The notes below the pieces were generated by a model that ran no database searches, had not been told where the DNA came from, and saw nothing but the letters and a program-made list of their open reading frames with translations. This document shows, piece by piece, positions 28,450 through 38,616 of a stretch of DNA of 64,000 nt. This DNA comes from an uncultured Pelagibacteraceae bacterium. GTDB lineage: Bacteria; Pseudomonadota; Alphaproteobacteria; Pelagibacterales; Pelagibacteraceae. Position numbers and translations under genes: made by a program. The stretch spans positions 1 to 64,000 of the forward strand of contig CACFJT010000004.1 in the NCBI GenBank assembly GCA_902566705.1, read 5' to 3'. The first letter of the stretch is position 1, and each line of letters starts with the position of its first letter.

Positions 28450-29199
28450 ATGTCATCAACTACTAATCCACTACTAGAAGCAAAAGGAATAACAAAATAT
28501 TTTGGAACCATAACAGCATTGGAGAATGTAAACTTAAAAGTTCACGCGGGAGAATGCTTAGGTGTTGTTGGAGATAATGGTGCTGGGAAATCAACTTTGA
28601 TGAAAGTATTATCTGGTCTTTATAAACCTAGTGCAGGCTCATTATTCTTTCAGGGTAAAGAGGAAATTTTAGAAAGTCCAAGAGACTCTCAAAACTTAGG
28701 ATTAGAAATGGTTTATCAAGATCTCGCATTAGCAGGTAACTTACCAATAGGAGAAAATATATTTCTTGGAAGAGAACCCACTAAAAATTTAGGATTTATA
28801 AAATTATTAGACTTTAATAAAATAAAAGAATTAACAAATGCTCACCTAGATAAATTAAAAATAAATGTAAAAAGTGCAGATCAAAAAGTGGAGGAACTAT
28901 CAGGTGGTCAAAGACAAGCTGTTGCAATAGCCAGATCTACAGCTTTTAATGCTAAAGTAGTAATTATGGATGAACCAACTGCTGCATTAGCAATCAAAGA
29001 AGTGGGTAAAGTATTAGATCTGATTAATAGTTTAAAAAAAACAGGTGTTGGAGTGATTGTAATAAGTCATAGAATGGATGATATATTTACAGTATGTGAC
29101 AGAGTAATGGCTTTGTTTCAGGGAACAAATTTTGCAGAAGCAAGTCTATCAAATACTTCTAGAGATGAAGTGATAGGTTGGATTATGGGAAAAAAATAA
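28450..29199 (+). CDS. Sugar ABC transporter ATPase, single NBD (FrcA-like)
   Basis: GDNGAGKSTLMKVLSGL, EELSGGQRQAVAIARS, VIMDEPTAAL; 249 aa. Confidence 0.95.
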   Translation: MSSTTNPLLEAKGITKYFGTITALENVNLKVHAGECLGVVGDNGAGKSTLMKVLSGLYKPSAGSLFFQGKEEILESPRDSQNLGLEMVYQDLALAGNLPIGENIFLGREPTKNLGFIKLLDFNKIKELTNAHLDKLKINVKSADQKVEELSGGQRQAVAIARSTAFNAKVVIMDEPTAALAIKEVGKVLDLINSLKKTGVGVIVISHRMDDIFTVCDRVMALFQGTNFAEASLSNTSRDEVIGWIMGKK

Positions 29200-29201
29200 A
29201 C

Positions 29202-30215
29202 ATGGAAGATAAAGATAAAAAAATTGTAAGTCTTCATTTGAAACTAATGCCATATTTAGAAAAATATGGAATTCTTCTTTTATTAGTAATTATGATTTTG
29301 GTTATGCACATATTACAACCAGATGTTTTTTTATCTTGGAGAAATGTAACTAACGTTTTTAAACAAATATCTTGGCAGTCAATGTTAGCTTTGGGAGTAT
29401 TTATGGTAATTGTGACTGCTGGAATAGATCTTTCGGTCGGTTCAATCATGATGTTGTCATTAATGATTTTAGCTGTTGTTGCTAAAGCTGGAGCGCCTTG
29501 GTACATAGTGGTTATTACACCTCTTATTGCAGGGTTTTTATGTGGTCTATTTAATGGCCTAGGTATCACCTTACTTCGCATGCCACATCCTTTTATAATG
29601 ACTTTGGGTACACTTTATATATTTAGAGGAACTGGAAACTTAATTTCTGGAGGAACTCCTATAAGTGGTTTTACAGATGAAGTTAGGTATCTTGGCCATG
29701 GAAGAATTGATCTTCAATGGTTAGGATTAGAAAAATCGCAATACCTTCCTGTAAGTTTAGTATTAATTGCAATTGTATACATAATTTTTTGGATTTTCTT
29801 AAATCATAGCAAAACTGGAAAATGGATTTATGCAATTGGAGGAAATCCTAATGCTGCTAGAGCATCTGGAATAAATGTTAACAAAATTTTAGTTATAGTT
29901 TATTCATTATGTGGATTCTTATCTGGTATTGGTGCTTTAATTTTAGCAGGAAGAACTGACTCAGGCTATCCTAACGCTGGACTTCAATCTGAACTTGATG
30001 CGATCGCCGCATGTATAATTGGAGGAGCAAGTTTTTTTGGTGGAAGAGGTACAGTTTTAGGAGTATTTGCAGGTGTAATGATTATGGGAATTCTAAGAAA
30101 TGGTTTAAATTTGATGGATGTAAGTTCTTTTTGGCAACAAGTTCTTATAGGTTCTATAATAGTTCTTGCCGTTTACATAGACGTATTAAGAAGAGATTTG
30201 GGTACTAGAAAGTAA
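29202..30215 (+). CDS. Sugar ABC transporter permease (RbsC/FrcB-like); ATG at 29202 preferred
   Basis: VTAGIDLSVGSIMMLS, IYAIGGNPNAARASGINV, IAACIIGGASFFGGRGTVLG. Confidence 0.95.
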   Translation: MEDKDKKIVSLHLKLMPYLEKYGILLLLVIMILVMHILQPDVFLSWRNVTNVFKQISWQSMLALGVFMVIVTAGIDLSVGSIMMLSLMILAVVAKAGAPWYIVVITPLIAGFLCGLFNGLGITLLRMPHPFIMTLGTLYIFRGTGNLISGGTPISGFTDEVRYLGHGRIDLQWLGLEKSQYLPVSLVLIAIVYIIFWIFLNHSKTGKWIYAIGGNPNAARASGINVNKILVIVYSLCGFLSGIGALILAGRTDSGYPNAGLQSELDAIAACIIGGASFFGGRGTVLGVFAGVMIMGILRNGLNLMDVSSFWQQVLIGSIIVLAVYIDVLRRDLGTRK

Positions 30216-30334
30216 ATTATACGTAATTACACTCTTTAGTTGTATTCAATATTGTCTTATCACCTTTATAAATAGTTGAACTCTTCTCATTTTTTTTATT
30301 TAATTAATTTTTTAAATAACAATAGGGGAAATAA

Positions 30335-31267
30335 ATGAAAAACTTAACAAGAAAAATTGTTGTTTTTTTTACAGCAATTTTTTTATCAATCAGTTTAGGT
30401 TCAGTTTCTTTTGCTGATGGACATGGTAAAAAAATTCTATTCAGCATTAAAGGTCCTGGATCAGGAAACCCTTTTTGGGCATCTGTTACAAAAGGTGCTG
30501 AAGAGGAAGCTAAAAAACTAGGTGTAAAATTAATTTTAATTGCACCTCCTCAAGAAGGAGATGTTCAAGCACAGATTAACCAAGTAGAAGACCAACTAGC
30601 AAAAGGTGTGGATGCTTTAGCACTTGCACCAGGAGATCCAAATGCGTTTGCTCCGATCGTTGATGATGCTATTAAAAGTGGAGTTCCAGTAGTATTCGTT
30701 GATACGAAAGGAATAAACGAAGGAGTAACTTTTATTGGAACAAATAACATGAATGGTGCAGAGTTAGCTGCAAAATTTATTTGTGACAAAACTCCTAAAG
30801 GTTCTGATGTTGCAATTTTAACTGGTATTGAGTCACAATCTACAGCGTTGTTAAGAAGAGATGGTGCAATAAAAGGTTTTAAAAATTGTGGATTAAACAT
30901 TGTAGCAACTCAAACTGCTGAGTGGGATACTGCTAAAGGTAGATCTGTAACTGAGTCAATTATTTTAAAAAATCCAAACATCAAAGCAATATTTGCTTCA
31001 AATGATAATATGGGTTTAGGTGCTATGCAGGCTCTTAAAGATGCGGACATGAATGATGTGGTTGTGGTAGGATTTGATGCTACGCCAGATGCAGCTACAA
31101 GTATCTTAAAAGGAGAAATGACAGCAACAATTGCTCAGTTTTCTTATAATATGGGTGCATATGGAGTTAAATATGCTCTTGAATTAGCTAATGGCGGAAG
31201 TATTGATCCAAATATCGATACAGGAACACAATTAGTAACAAAAGAAAACGCTAACGATTTTAAATAA
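30335..31267 (+). CDS. Periplasmic sugar-binding protein (RbsB/IbpA-like)
   Basis: Signal peptide; peripla_BP_4-type sequence KGPGSGNPFWASVTKGAEEEAKKLGV...VVVGFDATPDAATSILKGEMTATIAQ. Confidence 0.95.
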   Translation: MKNLTRKIVVFFTAIFLSISLGSVSFADGHGKKILFSIKGPGSGNPFWASVTKGAEEEAKKLGVKLILIAPPQEGDVQAQINQVEDQLAKGVDALALAPGDPNAFAPIVDDAIKSGVPVVFVDTKGINEGVTFIGTNNMNGAELAAKFICDKTPKGSDVAILTGIESQSTALLRRDGAIKGFKNCGLNIVATQTAEWDTAKGRSVTESIILKNPNIKAIFASNDNMGLGAMQALKDADMNDVVVVGFDATPDAATSILKGEMTATIAQFSYNMGAYGVKYALELANGGSIDPNIDTGTQLVTKENANDFK

Positions 31268-31290
31268 TCATTAGATAATAAAATATTAAA

Positions 31291-31322
31291 AAGGGTGGAA
31301 TTTAATTCCACCCTTTTTTTTT
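31291..31322 (+). terminator. Rho-independent terminator after sugar-binding protein gene
   Basis: GGGTGGAA-TTTAA-TTCCACCC followed by 9 T. Confidence 0.93.
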
Positions 31323-31340
31323 ATGTAATATAATATTTTA

Positions 31341-31802
31341 ATGTTAATAAATATTAATCCAGTTTTAAGCCCTGAATTGTTATTTCATCTAAGATCTATG
31401 GGTCATGGAGAAAAATTAATTTTAGCTGATGCGAATTTTCCTGCTAATACTTCTAATGATAAAGTAATAAGATTAGATGGAGTTAATATTAAGGAAGCAG
31501 CCTCAGCAATCCTTTCAGTTTTTCCTCTAGATAGTTTTATTGTTACACAAGGTGGATCTCCAGCTTTGAGAATGGAAGTGGATGATAAACCAGACGAATT
31601 AACTGAGACGCATAAAGAATTTATTGATGTAGTTAAAAATGTTTCTGGAGAAAATTGGAGGGTTGGTTCAATAACAAGGCAAAATTTTTATGAAGAAGCA
31701 AAAAAAGCATACTGTATAGTTACAACTACTGATGCTAGACCTTTTGGATGTTTTGTTTTAACAAAAGGAGTAATTTTACCAGATGGCAAGGTTTGGTCAT
31801 AA
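31341..31802 (+). CDS. RbsD/FucU-family sugar mutarotase
   Basis: INPVLSPELLFHLRSMGHGEKLILADANFPA. Confidence 0.92.
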   Translation: MLININPVLSPELLFHLRSMGHGEKLILADANFPANTSNDKVIRLDGVNIKEAASAILSVFPLDSFIVTQGGSPALRMEVDDKPDELTETHKEFIDVVKNVSGENWRVGSITRQNFYEEAKKAYCIVTTTDARPFGCFVLTKGVILPDGKVWS

Positions 31803-31812
31803 AAGTTAATAA

Positions 31813-32724
31813 ATGAAATCTATTTCTATATTTGGAGTTTTCGTAGCAGATTTATGTTTTATAGGAGACAGAATTCCGAACAAAGGTGAAACAATTTTAG
31901 GAAAAAAACATGTAGTAGGTCCAGGTGGAAAAGGGTCAAATCAATCGATTGCAGCTGCTAGATTAAATGGAAATGTAAGTTTTATTACTAAAGTTGGTAA
32001 AGATAGTCATTCTGAAATGGCATTAAACCTTTATAAAGAAGCTGGAGTAAAAACTCATTCAATTATTCAAGATAACAAACTTTTTACAGGAGTTGCTGGT
32101 ATTATGATCGATAAAGGTGGAAATAATGCTATCAATATTATCTCTGGAGCAGCCGAACATTTAGTTACTGGAGATATAGATAATAAAGTTGAAACAATTA
32201 AAAATTCAGAAATATTTCTGACACAAATGGAAACTCCCTATGAAACTACTATTTATGCACTAAAAAAAGCGAAAGAACATAAATGTATAACTATTTTAAA
32301 TCCTGCTCCAGCACGTAAAATTGATGAGGATATTTTTAAAATAATAGACTTTTTTACACCTAATGAAACAGAAGCTGAATTTTATTTAAATAAAAAAATT
32401 GAAACAAGTGAAGATATAAAAAATGCAGCTAATGAGTTGTTAAAAAAGGGTATAAAAAATGTGATTATTACATTAGGTGAAAAAGGTATTTATTTCGCAA
32501 ACGGAAAAGAAAACTTTTTCCTGGAAGCTTATAAACTAAAACAACCTGTAATAGATACTACAGGAGCAGGAGACGCTTTTAATGGAGCTTTTGCTGTTGG
32601 TTTAGCAAATGATCTTGATATAAAAGAAGCTTTAACTTTTGCAAATAAAGTTGCGGGTGTTTCAACAACAAAATCAGGTGCTGCTACATCTATGCCTTTT
32701 GCTAAAGAACTAACAGACAATTAA
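31813..32724 (+). CDS. rbsK: PfkB-family kinase, ribokinase-like
   Basis: GPGGKGSNQSIAAARL, TPNETEAE, DTTGAGDAFNGAFAVGLA. Confidence 0.92.
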   Translation: MKSISIFGVFVADLCFIGDRIPNKGETILGKKHVVGPGGKGSNQSIAAARLNGNVSFITKVGKDSHSEMALNLYKEAGVKTHSIIQDNKLFTGVAGIMIDKGGNNAINIISGAAEHLVTGDIDNKVETIKNSEIFLTQMETPYETTIYALKKAKEHKCITILNPAPARKIDEDIFKIIDFFTPNETEAEFYLNKKIETSEDIKNAANELLKKGIKNVIITLGEKGIYFANGKENFFLEAYKLKQPVIDTTGAGDAFNGAFAVGLANDLDIKEALTFANKVAGVSTTKSGAATSMPFAKELTDN

Positions 32725-32726
32725 GT

Positions 32727-33722
32727 TTAATTCTTTTTATTTTCTGCCATCGATAATGCAATTTTAAATGAGTTTAAAATCGGAGCTAGATTAGCCTCAT
32801 TTTTTCCAGCAATAGCAAATGCTGATCCATGTGCAGTAGTAGTTACTGGTACAGTCAATCCACCTTGAACTGTAACTCCTCTATCAAAGCCAAATGCTTT
32901 AAGACCAGATTGAAGTGCATCATGATACATACCAACCATACAATCATGGTTTTTGTTTTTAAAAGCTACTACAAAAGATGTATCGCATGGTAATGGACCA
33001 TCGACATTGTAGCCAAGTTTTTTTGCCTCTTCAATAGCAGGAATGATTTCATCTTTTTCCTCTGTCCCAAATTCTGCATGTGGATTTAGAGCTTGAATAG
33101 CAATTCTAGGATTTTTAACACCATTTAACTCCATAACCTCATTTATTAATTTTATAGGCTTCATTATATTTTCTTTAGTAATATGTTGAGCAACTTCTTT
33201 AATTGGAATATGAGAGGTTACTCTTGCTGTCCAAAAATTATCTATTACATTAAACTCACAACAAAAACTATTTACTTCAAGTTTTTCAGCCATTAACTGT
33301 AATTCGTCTGAATGTTTATTGCCTCCAAGTTTTAAACTTGTCTTATTCATTGGTGCAAAATTAATTGCATCTATTTTTTTTTCTTTAGCAAGAGTTAAAG
33401 CTAAATCTAAAGCTTGTAATACACTTTCCCCAGATTCTTTTGATGGTTCCGCTAATTTATATTTATGATTTTTTCCTTTAGAAATATCTAATAAAAATCT
33501 ATTTGATTTATCGAAATTTACCTCATCAAAATTTTCTACAACATCTATATTATGTGAAATTCCTGTAATACTATTTCCACTTTCAAATACTTGCTTTTCA
33601 CCAATAATTACGACATTTGCTTTTTTTGTCATCTCATCATTTAAAAGCTTTGAAATTAATTCTGGTCCAATCCCAGCCGGATCACCAAGCAGAAGAGCAA
33701 TGTTAGATTTATTTTCAGTCAT
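32727..33722 (-). CDS. PdxA/PdxA2-like 4-phosphohydroxy-L-threonine dehydrogenase family
   Basis: LLGDPAGIGPELISKLL, FAPMNKTSLKLGG, ALNPHAEFGTEEKDEIIPAIEEAKKLG, YHDALQSGLKAFGFDRGVTVQGGL. Confidence 0.93.
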   Translation of the reverse strand: MTENKSNIALLLGDPAGIGPELISKLLNDEMTKKANVVIIGEKQVFESGNSITGISHNIDVVENFDEVNFDKSNRFLLDISKGKNHKYKLAEPSKESGESVLQALDLALTLAKEKKIDAINFAPMNKTSLKLGGNKHSDELQLMAEKLEVNSFCCEFNVIDNFWTARVTSHIPIKEVAQHITKENIMKPIKLINEVMELNGVKNPRIAIQALNPHAEFGTEEKDEIIPAIEEAKKLGYNVDGPLPCDTSFVVAFKNKNHDCMVGMYHDALQSGLKAFGFDRGVTVQGGLTVPVTTTAHGSAFAIAGKNEANLAPILNSFKIALSMAENKKN

Positions 33723-33791
33723 TTTTTCCTTTACGTCTTGTAGCAGATTATGTTTAAATTATTAAATATAAATTAACTAAAGAGGGAAATA

Positions 33792-34766
33792 ATGAAAAAA
33801 AGCTTTAAACTATTTTTAGCAGCTGCTTTTCTAGTAACTGAATTTTTTGTTGTAGCTCTTCCATTAATGATCACATCAGCTAAAGCTGATGGACATCCAA
33901 TACAAGCAATTACACACGCTGGTTTTGGTGGTGGAACTGACGTTACTACTAGAATGATGTTATTAAGGGCAAGAAGAGTCCTTAAGCAAGACATGCAATT
34001 AGTAAACAAAAAAGGTGGTGGTGGAGCCGCATCTATGGATTACATGATGTCTTTACCAGCTGATGGAAATCATACTTTAACTTGGACAACAGGTCATGCT
34101 GTTTCTATGGCTTTAGGAAAAACTAAAGTTAAGTTAAGTGATATGCAACCACTTGCTAGAGGAACAGATGACCCACAGTTATTTGTTGTAAATTGCAAAA
34201 ATGACATCAAAGATGCTAAAAAATTTATTAGCACACAAAAATCAAAATCGCTAAAGTATGGAACTACTCATACTGGGGGTATTGACGATGTCAGTGCAAT
34301 CGCATTTACAAAAAAAGGTGGATTAAAAGATCCAACTATCGTTGCGTACAAAGGTGTTGCACCAATTAAAACAAACCTTATCAAAGGAGATATTGATGTA
34401 GGTGTTTTAAACCTAGGTGAAGCATTAACTGAAATTAATGAAGGTAAACTTTGTGTTTCAGTTGTATTAGCAAACAATAGAATGGCTAAAATTGGAGACT
34501 CTCCAACAGCAAAAGAACTAGGTATACCTGTTTCTTTATCTACTGTTAGAGGTTTCGTAACTAAAAAAGGTGCTCCAGCTGATAGAGTAAAACAATTAGA
34601 AGCTGGAATGATGAAAGCTATGAGCCATAACTACTACAAAAATTTCTTAACAGAAATTGGTCTTGATGAGACAAGTGTTGTAGGTGCAGATGAATGGGGT
34701 AAGCAAATGGAAGAAATGCTTGCTGAAATGACTGCTCAGCTTAAAGCTTTAGGTTACATTAACTAA
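33792..34766 (+). CDS. tctC: Tripartite tricarboxylate transporter substrate-binding protein (TctC-like)
   Basis: Signal peptide; THAGFGGGTDVTTRMMLLRARRVL, KKGGGGAASMDYM; followed by TctB/TctA. Confidence 0.9.
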   Translation: MKKSFKLFLAAAFLVTEFFVVALPLMITSAKADGHPIQAITHAGFGGGTDVTTRMMLLRARRVLKQDMQLVNKKGGGGAASMDYMMSLPADGNHTLTWTTGHAVSMALGKTKVKLSDMQPLARGTDDPQLFVVNCKNDIKDAKKFISTQKSKSLKYGTTHTGGIDDVSAIAFTKKGGLKDPTIVAYKGVAPIKTNLIKGDIDVGVLNLGEALTEINEGKLCVSVVLANNRMAKIGDSPTAKELGIPVSLSTVRGFVTKKGAPADRVKQLEAGMMKAMSHNYYKNFLTEIGLDETSVVGADEWGKQMEEMLAEMTAQLKALGYIN

Positions 34767-34789
34767 TATAATTAAAAGTACATTTGCAT

Positions 34790-35296
34790 ATGAGTAATGT
34801 ACGAAAACAAAAAAGGGCAAACAAAGGTTTGCCCTTTTTTTTTAAAGATGAATTTAAAGTTTCATTTGTTATTATTTTTGTATCAGCGATTTTACTAATA
34901 ACTACTTTCACATTCGACATAGTACCTCCAATTTTAAATAGAGGAATTCAGCCAGCAACATTCCCAAAAGCGCTCTTGGTCCTAATAATAGTAATGACAA
35001 TATTAATTTATTATTTAGCAACTAAAAATCCTTGGAAAGTAGAAAAGAAATTACCAAGATCATTCTTTCTAACTTTATCAAGTTTTGTTATTTTTGTAGT
35101 AGTTTCTAAAACACTTGATTTCTTTTTAGCAATATCAGCTTTATCTATCTTTGTCTCTTATTGTTGGGGAGAAAAAAGATTATTTTATTTATTACTAGTT
35201 GGGATTATTTTCCCGATTATTGTTTTTATATTCTTTGAAACTATTTTAGGTTTAAGATTTCCCCCAGGAATAATTACCAACATTTACTATAATTAA
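34790..35296 (+). CDS. tctB: TctB-like small membrane subunit (start uncertain; only in-frame ATG is 34790)
   Basis: 4-TM hydrophobic protein upstream of TctA; IQPATFPKALLVLIIVMTILIY. Confidence 0.82.
   Translation: MSNVRKQKRANKGLPFFFKDEFKVSFVIIFVSAILLITTFTFDIVPPILNRGIQPATFPKALLVLIIVMTILIYYLATKNPWKVEKKLPRSFFLTLSSFVIFVVVSKTLDFFLAISALSIFVSYCWGEKRLFYLLLVGIIFPIIVFIFFETILGLRFPPGIITNIYYN
34815..34843 (+). terminator. Intrinsic terminator-like hairpin between tctC and tctB, overlapping predicted tctB 5' coding region
   Basis: GGGCAAAC-AAAG-GTTTGCCC followed by 9 T. Confidence 0.88.
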
Positions 35297-36778
35297 ATGG
35301 ATAATTTATTATTAATGCTAGCACCACTTTTCAGTTCTAAACTATTATTAGTTTTATTTTTTGGAACTTTATTTGGTTTGATATTAGGTGTGTTGCCAGG
35401 GTTAGGACCAACAACAGGTGGAGCATTGATCTTACCTTTCACAATGACTCTAGATCCATTATCTGCAATTGTTTTATTAACTTCAATTTATTGTGCAGGA
35501 ACCTATGGTGGTGCAATAACAGCTGTACTTATTAATACACCAGGTACCCCAGCAGCTGCAGCCACTTGTTTAGATGGCTATCCTTTAGCACAAAAAGGTG
35601 AAGCTGGAAGAGCTTTAGGTATGGCTACAGTCTCAAGTACTGTTGGAGGTATTTTTAGTGTGATTATACTTGTTTTCTTTGCTCCTATATTGGCGCAACT
35701 TGCTTATGAATTTGGTCAGCCAGAATATTTTGCATTAGCAATATTTGGTTTGACGATGCTTGCTTCAATAGGCGAAGGTAGTCCAATTAAAAATTTAATC
35801 GCAGGTGCATTTGGAATATTGATTTCTACAGTTGGTAAAGATTTTATGACATCAATTGATCGTTTTACTTTTGGGATAAATGAATTAACTGAAGGAATAG
35901 GATTTATACCAGTTGTTGTTGGTTTATTTGCAATGAGTGAAATGCTAACTCAATCTACTTTAATTAATCAGATATTCAATAGAATCGCACTTAAAGCAAT
36001 TAAGTTACCAACTAAAGATGATTATAAAAAAACTTGGAAAACTATTTTAAGATCAAGTGGGATTGGGTCTTTCATTGGAGTATTACCTGCAGAAGGTGGA
36101 ACAGTTGCATCTTTAATTGGTTACTCTGAAGCTAAAAGATTTTCAAAAAATCCAGAAGAATTTGGTAAAGGATCTATTGAAGGTATTGCTGGTGCAGAAG
36201 CTGCAAATAATGCTGCAACGGGAGGTGCGATGGTTCCAACTTTAGCACTCGGTATCCCGGGCAGTGCAACAACTGCAGTTATTCTTACAGGATTGATTAT
36301 TCATGGTGTTAGACCTGGCCCAGATTTATTTAGAGAACAACCAGATTTTTTGTATGGAATATTTGGTGCTATGTTGATTGCCAATATCCTATTTTTTATA
36401 TTTGGATTTTTTGGAGCAAAAATTTTTGCAAGAATAACTTTAGTTCCAAATAAAATTTTATGGCCAATGATATTTGCAGTTTCTGTATGTGGAACTTATT
36501 CTTTAAACCAATCAATAATTGATGTTTGGATAATGTTATTTTTTGGAGTACTGGGTTTCTTTATGAGAAGATATGGTTTTTCTGTTGTTCCAGTTATTAT
36601 TGGATTAATTTTGGGTGAGTTAGTTGAAGGAACTCTAAGACAATCTTTAGTTATATTCGATGGTAATTGGTTGATGTTTTTCACAAGACCAATTGCTTTA
36701 ACATTCTTTATTTTATCTTTAATTGCTTTAGCTTTTCCTTTAATAAGATCAAGAAAATTAAAAAGAAATAATGATTAA
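35297..36778 (+). CDS. tctA: Tripartite tricarboxylate transporter large membrane subunit TctA
   Basis: [73 protein letters not shown]. Confidence 0.96.
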   Translation: MDNLLLMLAPLFSSKLLLVLFFGTLFGLILGVLPGLGPTTGGALILPFTMTLDPLSAIVLLTSIYCAGTYGGAITAVLINTPGTPAAAATCLDGYPLAQKGEAGRALGMATVSSTVGGIFSVIILVFFAPILAQLAYEFGQPEYFALAIFGLTMLASIGEGSPIKNLIAGAFGILISTVGKDFMTSIDRFTFGINELTEGIGFIPVVVGLFAMSEMLTQSTLINQIFNRIALKAIKLPTKDDYKKTWKTILRSSGIGSFIGVLPAEGGTVASLIGYSEAKRFSKNPEEFGKGSIEGIAGAEAANNAATGGAMVPTLALGIPGSATTAVILTGLIIHGVRPGPDLFREQPDFLYGIFGAMLIANILFFIFGFFGAKIFARITLVPNKILWPMIFAVSVCGTYSLNQSIIDVWIMLFFGVLGFFMRRYGFSVVPVIIGLILGELVEGTLRQSLVIFDGNWLMFFTRPIALTFFILSLIALAFPLIRSRKLKRNND

Positions 36779-37520
36779 GTTTGATTTAAATAATAGAGTA
36801 GCGGTTGTTACGGGTGGGGCCCAAGGTTTTGGTTTAGCTATAACAAAAAGATTTATTGAGGCTGGCGCAAAAGTTATAATATGGGATATTGATGAAATTG
36901 AGGTTAAAAAGGCGATCAATAAAGTAAAATCAGAAAATTTAAATCATCAAATAGTTGATGTTACTGATTTTGATGTAGTTCATAAAAATTTGGAGGAAAT
37001 AGAAAGGAATTACGGCAAAATAGATATTTTCATAAATAATGCTGGCATAACTGGAACGAATACCACTGTCGCTGATTATCCTTTGGACGAATGGAAAAAG
37101 GTAATAAATGTAAACTTAAATTCCATTTTTTACTGTTGTAAGGCTGTTGTTCCCTTTATGATGAAAAATGAATATGGGAGAATTGTAAATATTTCTTCAA
37201 TTGCTGGGAAAGAAGGGAATCCAAATGCTAGTGCATACAGCACTTCCAAAGCAGGAGTAATTGGATTAACAAAATCATTGGGTAAAGAACTTGCAAATAA
37301 AAATATCGCTGTCAATTGTGTAACTCCTGCAGCTGCAAAAACTAGAATATTTGAACAAATGACAGAGGAACATATTAATTATATGTTATCAAAAATTCCT
37401 AGAAATAAATTTGCAAAGGTAGAAGAATTAGCTTCCTTAGTCACGTGGTTAGCTAGTGAAGAAAATTCGTTTTCTACAGCTGCTGTTTTTGATTTGAGTG
37501 GTGGGAGGGCTACTTATTAA
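36771..37520 (+). CDS. SDR-family oxidoreductase
   Basis: VVTGGAQGFGLAITKRF, NNAGITG, YSTSKAGVIGLTKSL. Confidence 0.94.
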   Translation: MIKFDLNNRVAVVTGGAQGFGLAITKRFIEAGAKVIIWDIDEIEVKKAINKVKSENLNHQIVDVTDFDVVHKNLEEIERNYGKIDIFINNAGITGTNTTVADYPLDEWKKVINVNLNSIFYCCKAVVPFMMKNEYGRIVNISSIAGKEGNPNASAYSTSKAGVIGLTKSLGKELANKNIAVNCVTPAAAKTRIFEQMTEEHINYMLSKIPRNKFAKVEELASLVTWLASEENSFSTAAVFDLSGGRATY

Positions 37521-37521
37521 T

Positions 37522-38424
37522 ATGCAAGTAGGTATTGATGTTGGAGCTACTAAAATTGAAAGTGTAGTTCTTGAACACGATGGTCAAGAAAAACATAGAT
37601 CAAGAATATCATGTCCAAAAGATTATACTCAAATTGTAACTGCAATAAGAGACATTCATAAAAAATTAGAACAAGAATTTAAAAAAGAACTTCCAATTGG
37701 AGTTTGTCATCCAGGAGTACACTCTCCACAAACGGGATTGGTAAAGAATGCTCCAAATATTACATGGTTAGAGAAAAAACCTTTTCAAAATGATTTACGT
37801 AAAGCACTTGGAAAGGAAGTTTTTTGTGAGAACGATGCGAATTGTTTTGCATTATCTGAATCTATAGATGGATCAGGAAAGCATTATAAAATTGTCTACG
37901 GTATTATTTTAGGATCTGGTGTAGGTGGTGGATTAGTTATAGATAAAAAAATTGTTAGTGGCCCTAACGGTGTTGCAGGAGAATGGGGTCATAATCAAAT
38001 ACCATATTTCGCAGCAAAAAAAGAAAAATTTGACTCTAGTAATGCACGTGAAGCAGAGATTGAAAGTTTTTTATCAGGGCTAGGTTTAGCTAGAAGGTTT
38101 AATAAAATTTATGGAAAAAATTTAAAAACAAATGAAATCTTTGAATTAAATAGAAAACATGATTTGGATGCAGAAAGATTTATAGATGATTTCAAAGTAA
38201 ATTTAGCAATGTCACTCTCAAGTATAATAAATATTTTAGATCCAGATGCTTTTGTTTTTGGCGGTGGTGTTTCAAATGAAATAGATTTTTTACATGAGGT
38301 AGATTCATTGGTAAGAAAATTTGTAATTGGAAGGGAATATGAAGGCGTCTTTTTAAAACCAAAATTTGGTGATGCTAGTGGCGTTCGTGGTGCTGCAAGA
38401 CTAGGCAGAAGCGCGACATATTAG
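37522..38424 (+). CDS. ROK-family sugar kinase-like protein; ATG at 37522 preferred
   Basis: MQVGIDVGATKIESVVL, CENDANCFALSES, GVAGEWGHNQIP, FGGGVS; canonical CxCGxxGC absent. Confidence 0.88.
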   Translation: MQVGIDVGATKIESVVLEHDGQEKHRSRISCPKDYTQIVTAIRDIHKKLEQEFKKELPIGVCHPGVHSPQTGLVKNAPNITWLEKKPFQNDLRKALGKEVFCENDANCFALSESIDGSGKHYKIVYGIILGSGVGGGLVIDKKIVSGPNGVAGEWGHNQIPYFAAKKEKFDSSNAREAEIESFLSGLGLARRFNKIYGKNLKTNEIFELNRKHDLDAERFIDDFKVNLAMSLSSIINILDPDAFVFGGGVSNEIDFLHEVDSLVRKFVIGREYEGVFLKPKFGDASGVRGAARLGRSATY

Positions 38425-38535
38425 AACTTCAACCTTAAATTGAATTTACTTTTTTAACTTTTTTAATTTACTAAAAAAAATACTGCAAAATAAGGATAAA
38501 AAGCAATATCAATTTTTAGTTGCATAGCGTTTTTT

Positions 38536-38555
38536 TAATTATCAATTGGTAATTA
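38536..38555. promoter_or_regulatory. Near-perfect 20-bp palindrome upstream of sugar-binding protein gene
   Basis: TAATTATCAATTGGTAATTA, one mismatched symmetric pair. Confidence 0.4.
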
Positions 38556-38616
38556 TTCTACTTATAGTTTCGTTTTTAAAAAATAGTTAACTAAATAAAA
38601 AAGAGGAAGATACGAT

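Noticed and set aside
30565-30900. 111-aa minus-strand ORF
   Set aside because: Antisense shadow of a clearly coding sugar-binding-protein gene; no recognisable domain or start context.
38520-38527. TTGCATAG upstream of sugar SBP, and TTGCATA at 34784-34790
   Set aside because: Resemble the amtB/glnA word but occur singly near non-nitrogen genes; kept out of the nitrogen-operator claim because an 8-mer alone is weak in AT-rich DNA.
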